A stretch of DNA of 64,000 nucleotides from Adenanthera pavonina (GCA_026686845.1 JAIVEN010000010.1:24774001-24838000), one strand, 5' to 3'; counted from the stretch's first letter, positions 1-11,721 are shown. A program made the numbers and translations. The notes: generated by a model not told the origin, from the letters alone.

Positions 1-1309
1 AAGTTACAAATGTTCCGCCTCCAATAGACGAATTTCGGGTCTTTGAAATTCTAATTTTGAAGAGAACTTTTGTGTTATGTTGAGCTTGCCACTGATAGAT
101 GAATTTTGGCTTCCAAAATTTGAACTTCAGGTCTAACAGACGAATTTTGGCTTTCAAAATTCGAATTTCAGAACACCAGAATGTGAAAATACTTCTAGAA
201 AAGCCAACAGATGAATTTTCATATCTAAAATTCGAACTTCAAGTATAATAGACAAATTTTGGCTTTGAAAATTCAAATTTTAAATCTCCAGATGTGGAAA
301 TACTTCTGGAACAGCCAACAGACGAATTTTCACATCTAAAATTCAAATTTTGAAAGGAAGAACTTGTGCCATATTGAGTTGCTCACTGACAGACGAATTT
401 TGGGCACCAAAATTCGAACTCCGAAGACACTGTAGCAATATGGAACAACTGTTCACACTTACTAGAAGTACTTTAAATTTGAAAATTCGTATGTTCTAAT
501 ATAGAAACATTTGTCAAGATAAAAATTGGAATTTTAGATTTGAATAGACAAACTTCGAAGTTCAATGCTAAAGACTTTAACTTGTGGTCTCTTCGAAATT
601 CGTTTGTTGATATCAAAAATTTGAATTTCAGAATGTCAGAAATATTAAATGTGTTGGTAAATGGCTAGTTTTGCAGAGTAACTGTTGGGTAACGTCTGTA
701 ACGGCTAGATCTTATATCTAACGTCTAGTTACACCACAAAACTATAAATAGAACATCATTTGAAATTATGGGTAACAATCTTAAGAGAGTTTATGTGAAA
801 ATGCTGCAATAATTTGTAAAATCTTTCTATCTCAGCATTGGTTGAAAAACTCACCTTAATAGAGTGAACTTTCAATGTATTATCTACTCTTCAAGAGAGT
901 TTTTATCTTGTAAACATTTCTTTCTACATATTTTGGGTAGAATCTTAGTATGGGGAAACACTAAGGGATTTGCATATCTTGTAAGGGTGTGGGGAGAGTG
1001 GCTTCACAAGTACCTACTGAAACTTGTGGGAATGTACTAAGGCTTCACAGGTTCCCAGATCAAACCTGTGGGATATAGTGAAAAATCCCAAGTGGTGGCT
1101 TAGGGACTAGATGTAGGCCAAGTGGTTGGGTTGAACCAGTATAAATTGTTGTGTATTGTTCTTCATCTTCTCTATTCAGTTGCTACACACAACTCTCTCT
1201 ATTTATCCCTGTTTTACTGCACTCTTAATGAAATTGGGTTGTGATCCAAAAGGAGTGAAAATCTTGCATCACCCAATTCACCCCCCTTGGGTGACCAGCC
1301 AACCTAACA
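1..1309 (+). repeat. SIRE-type LTR, family A (3' part; left end outside window)
   Basis: The segment ends in CTAACA at 1309 after a stretch (CACCCAATTCACCCCCC) almost identical to the end of the complete SIRE-like LTR at 37320-39182. It also shares that LTR's TATAAATA box (743-750), the following AACATCATTTGAA word and many GACGAATTTT / AAAATTCGAATTT inverted words in the first 600 bases. No primer-binding site follows 1309, so this is a 3' LTR or a solo LTR in plus orientation. The left boundary lies outside the window, so the two cases cannot be separated. The sequence is clearly diverged from the 37320 element, hence a different family or subfamily. Confidence 0.85.
743..750 (+). promoter_or_regulatory. 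TATA box of family-A LTR
   Basis: TATAAATA sits about 560 bases before the LTR end, at the same relative place as the TATA boxes of the SIRE-like LTRs (38632 and 48931), and is followed by the shared AACATCATTTGAA sequence. It is probably the U3 core promoter. Confidence 0.6.
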
Positions 1310-1695
1310 ATTTTTAGTAGTAATATATCTTTTTTACCCCTTTTCATTTATGACCTCTCTCACAACTTGTAGAATAGTATAAACAACTTTAATTATTATT
1401 AATAATAAGAATAGAAATGGGATGCTATGCTTTTTTTAAAAAAATAAAAAATGTAACAAATTTTTTCTTAAAATATATAAGGTAACTAAAAATATGTTAT
1501 ATTTTGTATCGGAGGAGTGTGCTTAATTACCATGTCATGTTGTTAGGGTCACAATCGCCTCTATCTCATCACTTGTCAATAATATTAAGTGGTAGAATGT
1601 GTCGCTTTAGGTTTGGGCTCGCTTTTATTTAGAAGTTAGACTCCCAACCCAAAGTTTTCAAGTTTTCCCACTGTAGACACTTGAAATGTGGACAG
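1310..1695. other. AT-rich spacer, nothing recognised
   Basis: No ORF with family resemblance and no RNA gene was seen. The sequence is AT-rich with homopolymer runs. Confidence 0.5.
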
Positions 1696-2073
1696 GGGGT
1701 CTCTCCTGCAAGACACTCTCCCACGGCAGAACCGTGGCAGGTTTTATTTTTCATTTTTTTTAAAATTAAATATTATAGATAAAAAGTAGAATTTTCAGGA
1801 ATAATGTGGATAATACTTTATACAGTTTAAAATTTTTTATTTATTAAAAAATACTATATAGTCAAAATTAGATCAAACTGGATCTTTGCAGTTTGCAATT
1901 TTGTGCATTCTTTTAGTAATTAAAAAAATACTAAACAAATTCAAAATTGCACAAAACATATATTTAAATGATCCCTAAAAAATCTACTTTTTATCTATAT
2001 TTTTTTTTTTAAAAAAGAGGGGAAACTACCATGGTAGGATCATGGCAGTTGGGGTCTATGTAGGAGAGACCCC
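1696..2073. mobile_element. Foldback / MITE-like element with long imperfect terminal inverted repeats
   Basis: The left end reads GGGGTCTCTCCTGCA and the right end GTAGGAGAGACCCC, which is its reverse complement with one or two mismatches. Inner arms also pair: ATAGATAAAAAGTAGA near 1773-1790 against TCTACTTTTTATCTAT near 1982-1998. At about 378 bp, AT-rich and non-coding, it fits a MITE of Mutator- or hAT-like type. I could not find a convincing target-site duplication (left flank GTGGACAG, right flank AACCCCTT), so the superfamily and exact ends are open. Confidence 0.6.
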
Positions 2074-2540
2074 AACCCCTTGAAAAGCAATTTACATCTA
2101 GGATTTTCAAGGTATCTATAATTCTTTATCTTGATTAAGTAGCCTACTTGAATAATTTTATCACGTAAATTGGTATTTTTCTACATGGACACTAAATGAG
2201 GTGACTCATATCTCATGAAATATAACGTAACATCTATTTTTTATTCTTATTAATTATCAATAATTAAAATTATTTCCACTCCTTTTTATTATGATACTAG
2301 TCATAAATGAATAAGAATAAAAAAGTAAATTACAACTAAAAATTACATAACAACTTTTATTTTATATTATACACATATTACATTTTGATATGGAGAATGT
2401 AATACATAATGCAATATAAATAGTAATAACAAAAAATCTACGTGGGGACCTTATTGGTCTTTCCCGAAACCCTTGACCCAATTTACCTATATTTTAATTG
2501 AAAAAAACTGGTAAAAGATCCTCCAGCAGACTGAAGGTGG
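2074..2540. other. AT-rich spacer, nothing recognised
   Basis: No gene, RNA or clear repeat boundary was seen between the MITE-like element and the small minus-strand ORF. Confidence 0.5.
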
Positions 2541-2771
2541 TTATGAAATCACTATGAGGGCTCCGAGGATTTGGAGATTCCGTAGAATAGACCGAATCAA
2601 GCTTTTTGAGTGTTTTTTTGCGCGTGCTTCTTCCAAACGATTTTGGTTTCGGCCTCGGTCATGTAACAGAGCTAATTGGACAAGGAACCGTCTCCGATGA
2701 AGCTGCCGGATTTCGTTGTCGCAGGCTCTATACCTAGGTTTATGTTCGAAGGAGGAGGAAGAAGATGCCAT
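2541..2771 (-). CDS. Small hypothetical ORF, basic, Ser-rich start (doubtful)
   Basis: From the ATG at 2771 a 76-residue frame starts MASSSSS and continues with a basic Arg/Lys-rich helical-looking body (about residues 20-65) to a stop at 2541. The frame stays open upstream to 2921, but the Ser-rich Met is the more plausible start. I recognise no family. The local GC content is higher than in the AT-rich surroundings, which is the only hint of real coding; it could be a first exon, part of an old transposon, or chance. Confidence 0.2.
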   Translation of the reverse strand: MASSSSSFEHKPRYRACDNEIRQLHRRRFLVQLALLHDRGRNQNRLEEARAKKHSKSLIRSILRNLQILGALIVIS

Positions 2772-3384
2772 TGGTATTTGACTTAAGACAATCCCTATTT
2801 GAGTTATCTCAAAAGAAGGTTTGATGTCGTGTGGTTCATTTCTAATAAGATGGATGTAAGTCATTAGCAGAATGTTCACCGAAACTTTGAACTCATATGT
2901 ATGAATAAAGCTCGCGTACATTGAAACGCAGGCCCCTTTCGGCGTTTTCTCTTCAAATCAATTTTGTACAAACAAAAGGCAACGTAAACGCGCTATTTAC
3001 TTGGAGCTGCAGGAAGCACCTTCTGCATAGTCGCTTTCCAACTATCAATATTTAAAAAATGAAAAAAAAAACTATCGGAAACGCGGAATTGGCTTTGTTT
3101 TTGGTAGCCATTATTCGATTGGTTAGGTCGAGCAAATGATTTGACAGTTTACCTTTCATATGTCATCTCCAAGACTACAATTCAGACTGTGTTTGCACAA
3201 ACACACTGTTGGGATCCCCTGCTCAGAATCAAGCTATGGATGCCCTTGAGTCCTGGAAAGATCAAGGTTTTGACAATTTAGCGTAGGAATTTCATTTATA
3301 TTTCACTACGCTCAGAATTATTCATAGATGAATCATATATACTTGTAGGTAAGCCCCCCCCCTTTTATCCCTTGCTTATTAGAT

Positions 3385-6250
3385 GGTTTCTTTTCTAAGT
3401 AAGCTAGGCTTCCTTTTAGTATTTTCTTTGGAATTTGGCATTTCTCTTATTCTTGTTCATCTCTGCTCTTTTCATTCAACCTTAGAAATTGAACAAAATG
3501 GTCTAAATCATCACAGATGATGCTTTTGGGAGCTATTTCTTTTATTTTCTTATAGTTTTCCCTTTGCTACTAGTTGATTATGTTTGATTTTTCTGGGTAA
3601 TGTTATTATTCCATCTTTGTAGACTCAGTTCTTGATTTTCTCGTATAATGACTGAAGCTAAATTTTGAATACAATTTAATTTATATCTCCATTATCAATT
3701 CTCCTTCATCCTTTCCATATCTTTATTCTGAAACTCTCTGGTGTCTTCTTAATTCTTCTGACATTTCACTCATATGCTCTTTTTTTCAGGTTTTTCTGCA
3801 GTAGAATCCCTCTCTTTCTCTATTTTATAATCATTTTCTAGTGCTTGTTTCACTATAAAACTTTTCTTTTTGCCACTTTTTTTGGTTTGCATCTTTGGGG
3901 GTTCCTGGCGTTTTCCTCCTTAGGGATTTATGATAATGATGATACTTTACCTTTCGTGGGCCTCCATGTTCAATAGTGAGAGCAATTGTATAAAAATTTT
4001 CCCCCTAATTTTCTTGCTGCGTGTATAGTTCATTGTCATCTGGAAAACCCTAGTTCTTTAATCCATCTAAATTTTTGTTATGTCCCTAATTTTCTCTTTA
4101 TTATAGATTTAAGAAATAAGGTAACCTTGCATACTAAGAATCTCTATCTCTAATTTCTCAAAAGCTAAAGGGTACTTAATTCTTTCTGCTTTTTGTTTTC
4201 CTTTTGTGAACCATTGAATCAGTCTAGTCCTATCCATTTCAGTGTTTAGTAACAAAAATTACAGCTTCTTGGATAAATAAAACAACTTGCTTACTAAAAA
4301 GTTATATGCTTCAACAAATTATTACTGAATGCAGATTATTTTTGGTGCAAGTACTCGTTTTCAATCCTATGTTATATTGTAAAACTAAGAGCCCATTCGA
4401 CATATCGTATAAGACAAGACTTCTTGTATAGAAGCCAAATTATACAGCAGGTTAAACCAGTTTCAGTACTATTCTTTATTTCTTTTTAATATTTTACGAC
4501 AGTGTTATAAATTGCACCTTGCCACCACAGCTTGTATATTCATATCTTTATTTTTGTGCAAAAATCATGACTCTTCATGAAGTTTTGCTTCTATAACGCT
4601 GGGGATTGACAAACATTTGATGCATGTCCATCAATTATTGTCCTGTGTTTGTCTTCATTATTAGTTTGTTCATCACTATTTTCAAAATTGTTGTTCTAAG
4701 TTAGCCAGGCTTCCTTTTAAAAGGTTGTTGTATTGGAATTTGGCATTTCTCTCATTGTTGTTCTTCTCTGCTCCACTAATACCACCTTAGAAATTGACCA
4801 AAATGATTTAAATCAACACGGATGATAGCTGAGTCTGTTCTTTATTTTCTTACCAAAATCAAGAGGATGAAGCTAATTTTGAGTAACAGTTAATTTATAT
4901 TTGCCAATACTTGACTTTTTCCTTAAATTTCTAGTTTCTGCTTAAGTCACATTCATACTTGAGTGATTTCACTCATACACACTTTTCAGTTGCAGAAGAA
5001 TATCCATCTTTCTTCTTTCTCTCTCCTTAGTCATATAAATCATTACGCGTGAAGTGAAATGATCAGTAATGCTTTTATTTCGCTGAAATGAATAGGACAC
5101 GGATATCTCCATCAATTTTAGAGGAACAGACATTTGACATGGTTTGACAGAATATCTTTGCAATGCTCTAAGCCAAAAGTATCATCACCTTCATGGATGA
5201 TGAGAAACTAGGAGTAGGAACCAACAAGGTTCTTGTACAGTTGGTAGAAGGTTGGATCTCTTAAGCATATTGTCCTCTTGAGTTTTATCCCTGGCCGTGT
5301 GTATGGAAAACATTTTATTATGAGAAGTAAAACTCACTTTGGTAATTTCTATGCCTCAAAGGAATTAGTTTTTAGTTATCAACTGGAGATATCCTTGGTA
5401 CTTACCAAAAGGAAAAAAGAAAAAAGAAACTAGGAGCAGGAGGCAAATTTGCCTAGACACTTTCCATATCAATCAAAGAATCTATAATAGCCATTATTGT
5501 ATTCAATATGAATTATGCGTCCTCAACATGGTGCCTTGATGAAATTGACAAGATCATCAAGAAGGGATTTTGAAGAAGCATGGGCTTCTGAGAAGATGCA
5601 AAGTTGGAAGTTTTCATCACCACGCAAACAATCTATCTGATTCTCATTCAAAACCTTGGTAATTCACAACTTTTGTCTCTTAATTAGTTTACTTCTTATT
5701 CCATGTGTAGATGCTTCATGTTAAATGTATAAAGAAATAAATAAAAAATTAGTTTCATATGAATGAATTCCAACATAAAAGTCCCTGATTTGTCAGGTAT
5801 CATCTGATATTTGCTCAATTTTTTTTTTGGGGATCTTGTGCTTCGAATAAATCAAAGATTGGATATTTGGATAACATTGAACGCACGACGGATAAACACA
5901 GGCTTCTTATGAACCAAGTAATCAATGTCTTCGCTTGTTGCTTTTGCTATTGATTCATTTGGCTTCACTTTCTTTGGATGTTCTTCATTATATGCAACTT
6001 TTCATTATTGGTATTCTTTGATTTCATTTCATTTTCCTGGTCAATGACTTCATCCGACTTTTGCTTGCTCTGTTTTCGATTTTCTTGGCAAAGATGAAGA
6101 GGATGAAGCTAATTTGGAGCAGCAGTTAATTTGCATTTGCCAATACCGGAATTGTATTTCTTTTAGAATTGAATGCATTTGTTTTTTTACTTGGATCTCT
6201 AGATTTCCCTTATATTTCTTGGTCTCTCGCTCATATGTTCGGCTAGTGCC
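3385..6250 (+). repeat. Three diverged direct copies of a ~1.2-1.3 kb unit
   Basis: Landmarks recur in order. AGGCTTCCTTTTA followed by GGAATTTGGCATTTCTC and CTTAGAAATTGA.CAAAATG lies at about 3405-3500 and again at 4705-4805. GAAGCTAAT/AATTTTGA..A.AGTTAATTTA followed by TTTCACTCATA lies at about 3655-3775, 4868-4975 and, third copy, 6100-6235. Spacing is roughly 1.2-1.3 kb. The units are T-rich and non-coding, like introns or UTRs of tandemly duplicated genes. The TIR-domain relic lies between copies 2 and 3, so these may be remains of a small resistance-gene cluster. Confidence 0.5.
5181..5661 (+). pseudogene. TIR-domain relic of a TNL-type resistance gene
   Basis: Three pieces read like consecutive TIR-domain blocks of plant TIR-NBS-LRR immune receptors, which act as intracellular pathogen sensors. 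At 5181-5238 the plus frame gives ITFMDDEKLGVGT, matching the 'TF.DDE.L..G' block. At 5427-5573 it gives KLGAGGKFA, then after a stop IKESIIAIIVF and NYASSTWCLDEIDKI, the very typical 'NYASS.WCLDEL' block. Around 5624-5659 a shifted frame gives NNLSDSHSK beside a GGTAATT that resembles the usual end-of-TIR-exon splice donor. Stops (TAG near 5454, TGA at 5571), frame changes and duplication of the DEKLG block show that it is non-functional. No NBS domain was recognised downstream. Confidence 0.6.
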
Positions 6251-6342
6251 TGATTCTTACATCCCCATTGTTGAGGAAGAGTCAATTACTAGAATTCATC
6301 CATTTTGTCTATGCTCATATCACCTTCATACTTGACTATTTG

Positions 6343-7100
6343 TGTTAGGAACAGTATATGAAACAACCGGTGCCCAGAAACGTATGATAACACACTGTCC
6401 TTAAGGTGTTATTCGCCCCCACTAGGTTTGCTGCAGGGATCCGACGAATCACCCCTAAGAGTTATTCTAAGCACCAAAGATATCTTACAGCAACTTCAGA
6501 TACCTTGAAACACAGAACGAAACAGAGAGTTTGTAAGCAAGAGAAGAGAATGTGAGGTATTCTTTTAGTCTCTAGTATGATCCTTTTATAATAGTAGAAA
6601 ACAGAAAATTGAAACATTGTGTATGAACATGTTTGTTTCTGAACATTGTATTTGAAACGTTGTTCATGAACCTGTTTGTTTCTGAACATTGTATTTGAAA
6701 CGTTGTTCATGAACCTGTTCATTTCTGAACTTTGTATTTGAAACGTTGTTGTCAAATTGAAACAGAATATCAAATGACATGTTGTTTCAGAATGTACTGT
6801 TTTAAAACGTTATTATTTGAAATTCTGTTTCTGAAAAAAAAATGATTAATTAAAATATTAATCTGAAATTCATACCAGACCATATCTCTACCGTTAGATG
6901 AATCCAATGATCACGACGCGTCACGTGCTAAGTGCTAAGTGCTAAGTGCTTTAAATATTAAATAAATAATATTTAAATCCACTTAACAATTTGTTCAATA
7001 ATTATTTTAATATACTTTGTCCTCTCTCTCTTATATACATTTCATAAACCTTACTTCCATCAATGTGGGACTTTAGTTTTTTTTCAAACTATCTCTAACA
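6343..7100 (-). repeat. 3' LTR of the Tork-like copia element
   Basis: This 758-bp LTR (minus orientation) is flanked inside by the polypurine tract at 7101-7110 (AGTGGGGGAT on the minus strand). It differs from the 5' LTR by about seven substitutions, GACATGTTGTTTCAG instead of GACATGTTTCAG, and two additional AAGTGCT units near 6930-6950. A TATAAAAG box lies at 6583-6590 on the minus strand. Confidence 0.93.
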
Positions 7101-7622
7101 ATCCCCCACTTAGTTTGAAAAACTAAATGTTCTCTCTAAACATAAGAATATGCATAATAGCAGGTGTCTCTTGACTTGAACCTGTTAATAGTGTAAGTAC
7201 TTCAAAGTATTAATAAGTAGATAGTTGCTTAACTGCATTGAATCACAACTTTAGTGTTAGTACCGGAAATACCACACACATAATCTTATATTGATTTCGT
7301 TCTGCATAGACTTCCCGCACTTTTATGGCCATGTGCTCATCCTAGGCTTTTCATGAACATTTCAAGAATTACCACTGAATTCTTGTAAGAAGCGGCACCA
7401 CTTCTTATGTTCATATAGGTGGATTTCCATTAAGCCTTAATTGCTCAGGCTTCCTTGAATCCATTAAGAGTTTAACTCACCCTGAACACTTAAGTTCTTC
7501 TTATATGCACTCGTCACAGAATGGTTAAATATCTACTCTAGTGCCCAGTCACTTATCAATAACTTGTTATTACCCATTGAACCTTTAAACCAGATTTGGT
7601 CTAGTTAAAGGTTGGGTTTCCA
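7101..7622 (-). other. 3' untranslated region of the Tork-like element, with PPT
   Basis: Non-coding stretch between the end of pol and the 3' LTR. The purine tract AGTGGGGGAT (minus strand, 7101-7110) directly adjoins the LTR and is the likely plus-strand primer. Confidence 0.7.
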
Positions 7623-10600
7623 TTACTGGTGACTGATGTTTACGGGGTTCAATCCCATTCCTCTTGATGTTTTGTTAACCAATTCTTTATTGAGTCCTTT
7701 TGTAAAAGGATCAGCCAAGTTTTCACTTGTTTTTACATATTGAATTGTAATTACTCCATCAGAAATTAATTACCTCACATATTCATGCCTTAGGCTTATA
7801 TGTCTAGATTTACCATTGTAAATTTTGTTAAATGCCCTAGACATTATAGCCTCACTGTCACAATGTAAAGATATGGCTGGCATCAGCTGTGACCACAGCT
7901 TTATTTCCAATAATAAATTCCTCAACCACTCTCCCTCTTTACATGCAGATGCCAAGGCAATAAATTCTGATTCCATCATAGAATGACTTATACAAGTCTG
8001 TTTCTTTGATGCCCAGGAGATTGCTCCTCCTGCCAAGGTAAATATCCACCCTGAAGTTGACTTACTATCACCTGCACCAGTTATCCAACTAGCATCCGTG
8101 TAACCTTCCAAAACTACTGAAAATTTATTATAAAGCAGTCCTAGATTAATTGTTTTCTTTAGATATCCTAGGACCCTTGTAATTCCTTTCCAGTGTTCTG
8201 TTCCTGGATTACTAGTATATCTCGAAAGTTTACATACTGCAAAAGCTATATCGGGTCTAGTACAATGCATTGCATACATCAAACTCCCAATAGCACTAGC
8301 ATATTCTAATTGAGCCACTGATCTATTATTATTTTCTAATAAATGATGTGATGAATCAAAGGGGGTATTTGCCTCTTTTATATTTAAATGTTGAAACTTG
8401 TTTAAAATTTTACTAACATAGTGAGATTGATCTAGAGAAAAACATCTACTATGCCTCTTAACTTTGATCCCTAAAATAGTATCCACTTCTCCAAGATCTT
8501 TCATCTTAAATTGTGAGGATAAAAACTTTTTAGTCTCATTTATTGCAAACATACTAGTTCCAAAGATAAGCATGTCATCTACATATAAACAAATAATAAC
8601 TCCATACTCACCAGTGAACTTTAGATAAACACACTTATCTGCATTATTATGTTTAAAACCATGAGACAACACAACATAATCAAACTTTTCATGCCATTGC
8701 TTAGGAGCCTGTTTTAAACCATACAAAGATCTAGTTAATTTGCAAACTTTCTTTTCATTTCCAGGAAGTACAAAGCCTTCTGGTTGTTCCATATAAACTT
8801 CTTCTTCTAATTCACCATTTAAAAATGCTGTTTTAACATCCATTTGATGCACAAACAAATTATTAATAGATGCTAAAGCAAATAAAACTCTAATAGAAGT
8901 AACTCTAGCAACTGGTGCATATGTATCAAAATAATCAATTCCTTCTTTTTGTTTAAAACCTTTAGCAACCAACCTAGCTTTAAATGTTTGAATAGAGCCA
9001 TTAGTATTATATTTCCGTCTAAAAACCCATTTGCAACCAATAGGTTTTGACCCTTCAGGCAAATCAACTAATTCCCAAGTTTTATTAGACAACAATGAAT
9101 CCATTTCATCATTTATAGCTTCCTTCCAGAAACTTGAGTCTCTAGACATCAATGCTTCTGTATATGTTTTAGGATCTTCTTCAATACTTAAAAGAATAGG
9201 AATTTGTCTTAACACTGATTTTCTATCACCTTCAACTAAGAAGACTATTGCTTGAGAATTAATAAAATCAGAATCTAAATATTTTCCTTTCCTTGATCTC
9301 TGACTTCTTCTAGGTTCAAATTCAGAATAAGGTTCTACTAATTCATTTCTTACAGATGTAGACTCTTCATGCTCTTTATTTCGAAACAAATCAGTTTGTA
9401 CTGGATCAGAAACAAATTTTCCTTCAAAAAATTCAACATCTCGTGATTCAACAATTACATTAGAATCAATATCTAAGAGTCTATAGGCTTTTGAATTTTC
9501 TGCATATCCTACAAATATACTTTTCAAAGCTCTTGGTCCTAATTTAGTTCTTTTATGTTCTGGAACTTTGTAAAATGCAAGACATCCCCAAACTCTTAAA
9601 TAATTTAAGTTCGGTTTTCTACTTTTCCATAACTCATAAGGAGTGCATTTTATCGATTTTGAAATAACTCTATTAAGAATATGGTTAGCAGTTAATAAAG
9701 CCTCACCCCACAAATTCATGGGAGTTTTTGCATTCAGAATCATTGCATTTACCATTTCTACTAAAGTTCTATTTTTTCTTTCTGCTAAACCATTTTGTTG
9801 AGGTGTATAAGGAGCACTCATTTGGTGAATAATGCCATTATTTTCGCAAAATTGTGAAAAATCTGTAGAAAAATATTCTCCTCCTCTGTCACTTCTTAAA
9901 ACCTTTATCTTCTTTTCTTTTTGATTTTCTATAACATTCTTAAAGTTTAAAAACATCTCAAGAGCTTGATCTTTTGTCTTCATCAAATAAACATGAGTAA
10001 ATCTTGAAAAATCATCTATAAAAGTTATAAAATATATGTTTCCTCCTCTTGTTAAAATACCATTTAACTCACAGATATCAGAATGAATAAGTTCTAAAAT
10101 TTCTGAACTTCTTTGAATAGAAGGAAAAGGCTTTCTTACTGTTTCAGCTTGTACAAAAATTTCACATTTGTTATTCTTATTATTTTCACAGGAGATTAAT
10201 TCATTTTTAGACATATGTGCTATTGTTTTATAATTAACATGTCCTAATCTATCATGCCATAAAGTAAAAGATTGATCAAGCATATAAACAGAAACTGAAT
10301 CATTCTTATTAATGCTTAATTTGAACATTCCATCAGAAACATAACCCTTTCCCACAAATACCCCATTCTTAGATATAATAATCTTATCAGCCTCTAAGAC
10401 AGCTTTCAGCCCTTTTCCAGACAAAACACTTGCAGACACAAGATTCTTTCTAATTTCTGGAACATGAAGTACATTATGCAGAATCATCTTCTTTCCAGAA
10501 GTAAACTGTAACTCAACACTGCCTCTTCCAAGTACATTTGCTGTGCTTCCATTGCCCACAATCACATGCTGCTCTTTTTGAGCAATTTCATAATTCTTGA

Positions 10601-10754
10601 ACAGATTCCTATCATGGCATACATGAACTGTTGCTCCAGAATCATACCACCAGTCAAATGACTTTACAGCAGCAGCCATATTTAATTCTGAAATCGTACC
10701 AATGTGCATGTTAGAAACCATGGCAATAATTTCATCACATTCTGTATTTACCAT
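7623..10754 (-). pseudogene. pol: pol of Tork-like copia element: protease, integrase, RT, RNase H
   Basis: In order from the N end: aspartic protease with intact DSGATVH (about residue 38); integrase with a GAG-pre-integrase block LWHDRLGHVN, core motifs LIHSDI, RSDRGGEY and PQQNGLAERKNR; reverse transcriptase with VHQMDVKTAFLNG and the catalytic CLYVDDM; RNase H with GYTDASW and SMMESEFIAL. The frame is open for 994 codons to a TAA at 7770-7772 and then continues in frame for 48 codons (ENLADPFTKGL) to 7623, so that stop removes the RNase H tail. The zinc-binding HHCC motif of integrase reads CEIF (10155-10157 encodes Phe) where its second Cys is expected. The protein copies element RNA and inserts the DNA into the genome. 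Confidence 0.92.
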
Positions 10755-11618
10755 GTTTGCACTATTGGTAGTTTCATTCCTTGGCCTTTTCTTATATATG
10801 CAATCCTTTTTAAGATGTCCTTTCTTTCCACAAACAAAACAAGATTTTTGAGTCTTGAATTATTTTCCAGAACTTAAACCAGTGGGCTCGGGGTTCTTCC
10901 TCTTGTTGTTGTTATTTCCAGGAAAATTCTGATTTTTATGACCTGCAGTAGCCACATAGTTAACTTTGGTTTGAGATTCTGAATGCTTCTTTTGTAAGAC
11001 ACGAGTTTCTTGTTCAATCCTTAAATGTTTCAGAATCTGATCCAAAGTAAAACTTTCTGTGGTGTGCAGCAACTTTTTCCTGAATTCATGCCAAGTAGGA
11101 GGTAATTTTGCAATAATGGCACCTACTTGTACTGACTCTGGAATGTCCACCTTCATATCTTTTAGTTTAGAAACTACAATCTGTAAATCATGAACTTGAT
11201 CTAAAATGTTAACAGCATCTTGCAATTTGTAATCAAAATACTGCATAATCAGAAACTTATCTGTTCCTTACTTTTCTGTGTTGTATTTGGCCTCCAATGC
11301 ATCCCAGATCTCTTTTGGTGATGAGAAGGATGAGTAGAGATCATACAATCGGTTTGACAGTGTGTTCAGAATATGGCCACGACACAGCACTTCATCTTCT
11401 GCCCTCTTCTTGCGTCTAGCCTTAACTTCTTCACTTTCATCATCACTCGGTTCAACAAGAGGCTCCAGATCAGGATCAAGAAGATATGAAATTTTCATGG
11501 CAGTAAGCAAAAACATCATTTTGTCCTTCCACCTATTGAAATTCGTTCCATCAAAACGATCCAATTTGATGAAGTCCTGGTTCATGACCTTGAATGCTGA
11601 TTCCTGGGTGGTCTCCAT
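10755..11618 (-). pseudogene. gag: gag of Tork-like copia element (two in-frame stops)
   Basis: Gag forms the particle in which the element RNA is packaged and copied. The ATG at 11616-11618 is about 30 nt inside the 5' LTR. The frame shows a copia gag (UBN2-type) start, FDGTNFNRWKDKM, then KLPPTWHEFRKKL, and a CCHC zinc knuckle CFVCGKKGHLKKDC at about 10845-10801 for RNA binding. A TAA at 11268-11270 and another at 10860-10862, just before the knuckle, interrupt it. The frame is otherwise continuous with pol, as in single-ORF Tork-type elements. I kept gag and pol as separate entries at the Met at 10754 only for reading; no real start is implied there. Confidence 0.88.
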
Positions 11619-11634
11619 GATCAATCAAAATAAA

Positions 11635-11721
11635 AATAACACCTTAAGATTGTTAGGAACAGTATATGAAACAACCGGTGCCCAGAAACGTATGATAACA
11701 CACTGTCCCTAAGGTGTTATT
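11635..11721 (-). promoter_or_regulatory. Leader/PBS region with LTR-complementary 14-mer
   Basis: In the primer-binding position just inside the 5' LTR, the minus strand reads ATCTTAAGGTGTTATT (11650-11635) instead of the usual TGGTATCAGAGC. Its core is the reverse complement of AATAACACCTTA(A/G)G in the transcribed part of the LTR (11721-11708; also 6413-6400 in the 3' LTR). In RNA the two 14-nt arms would pair across a loop of about 60 nt. This may be a leader hairpin or a self-priming arrangement. Confidence 0.5.

Noticed and set aside
6462..6773. 103-codon minus-strand frame (and its twin at 11770-12081)
   Set aside because: It lies wholly in the Tork-like LTRs, and its repeated peptide is only the tandem U3 boxes read in frame.
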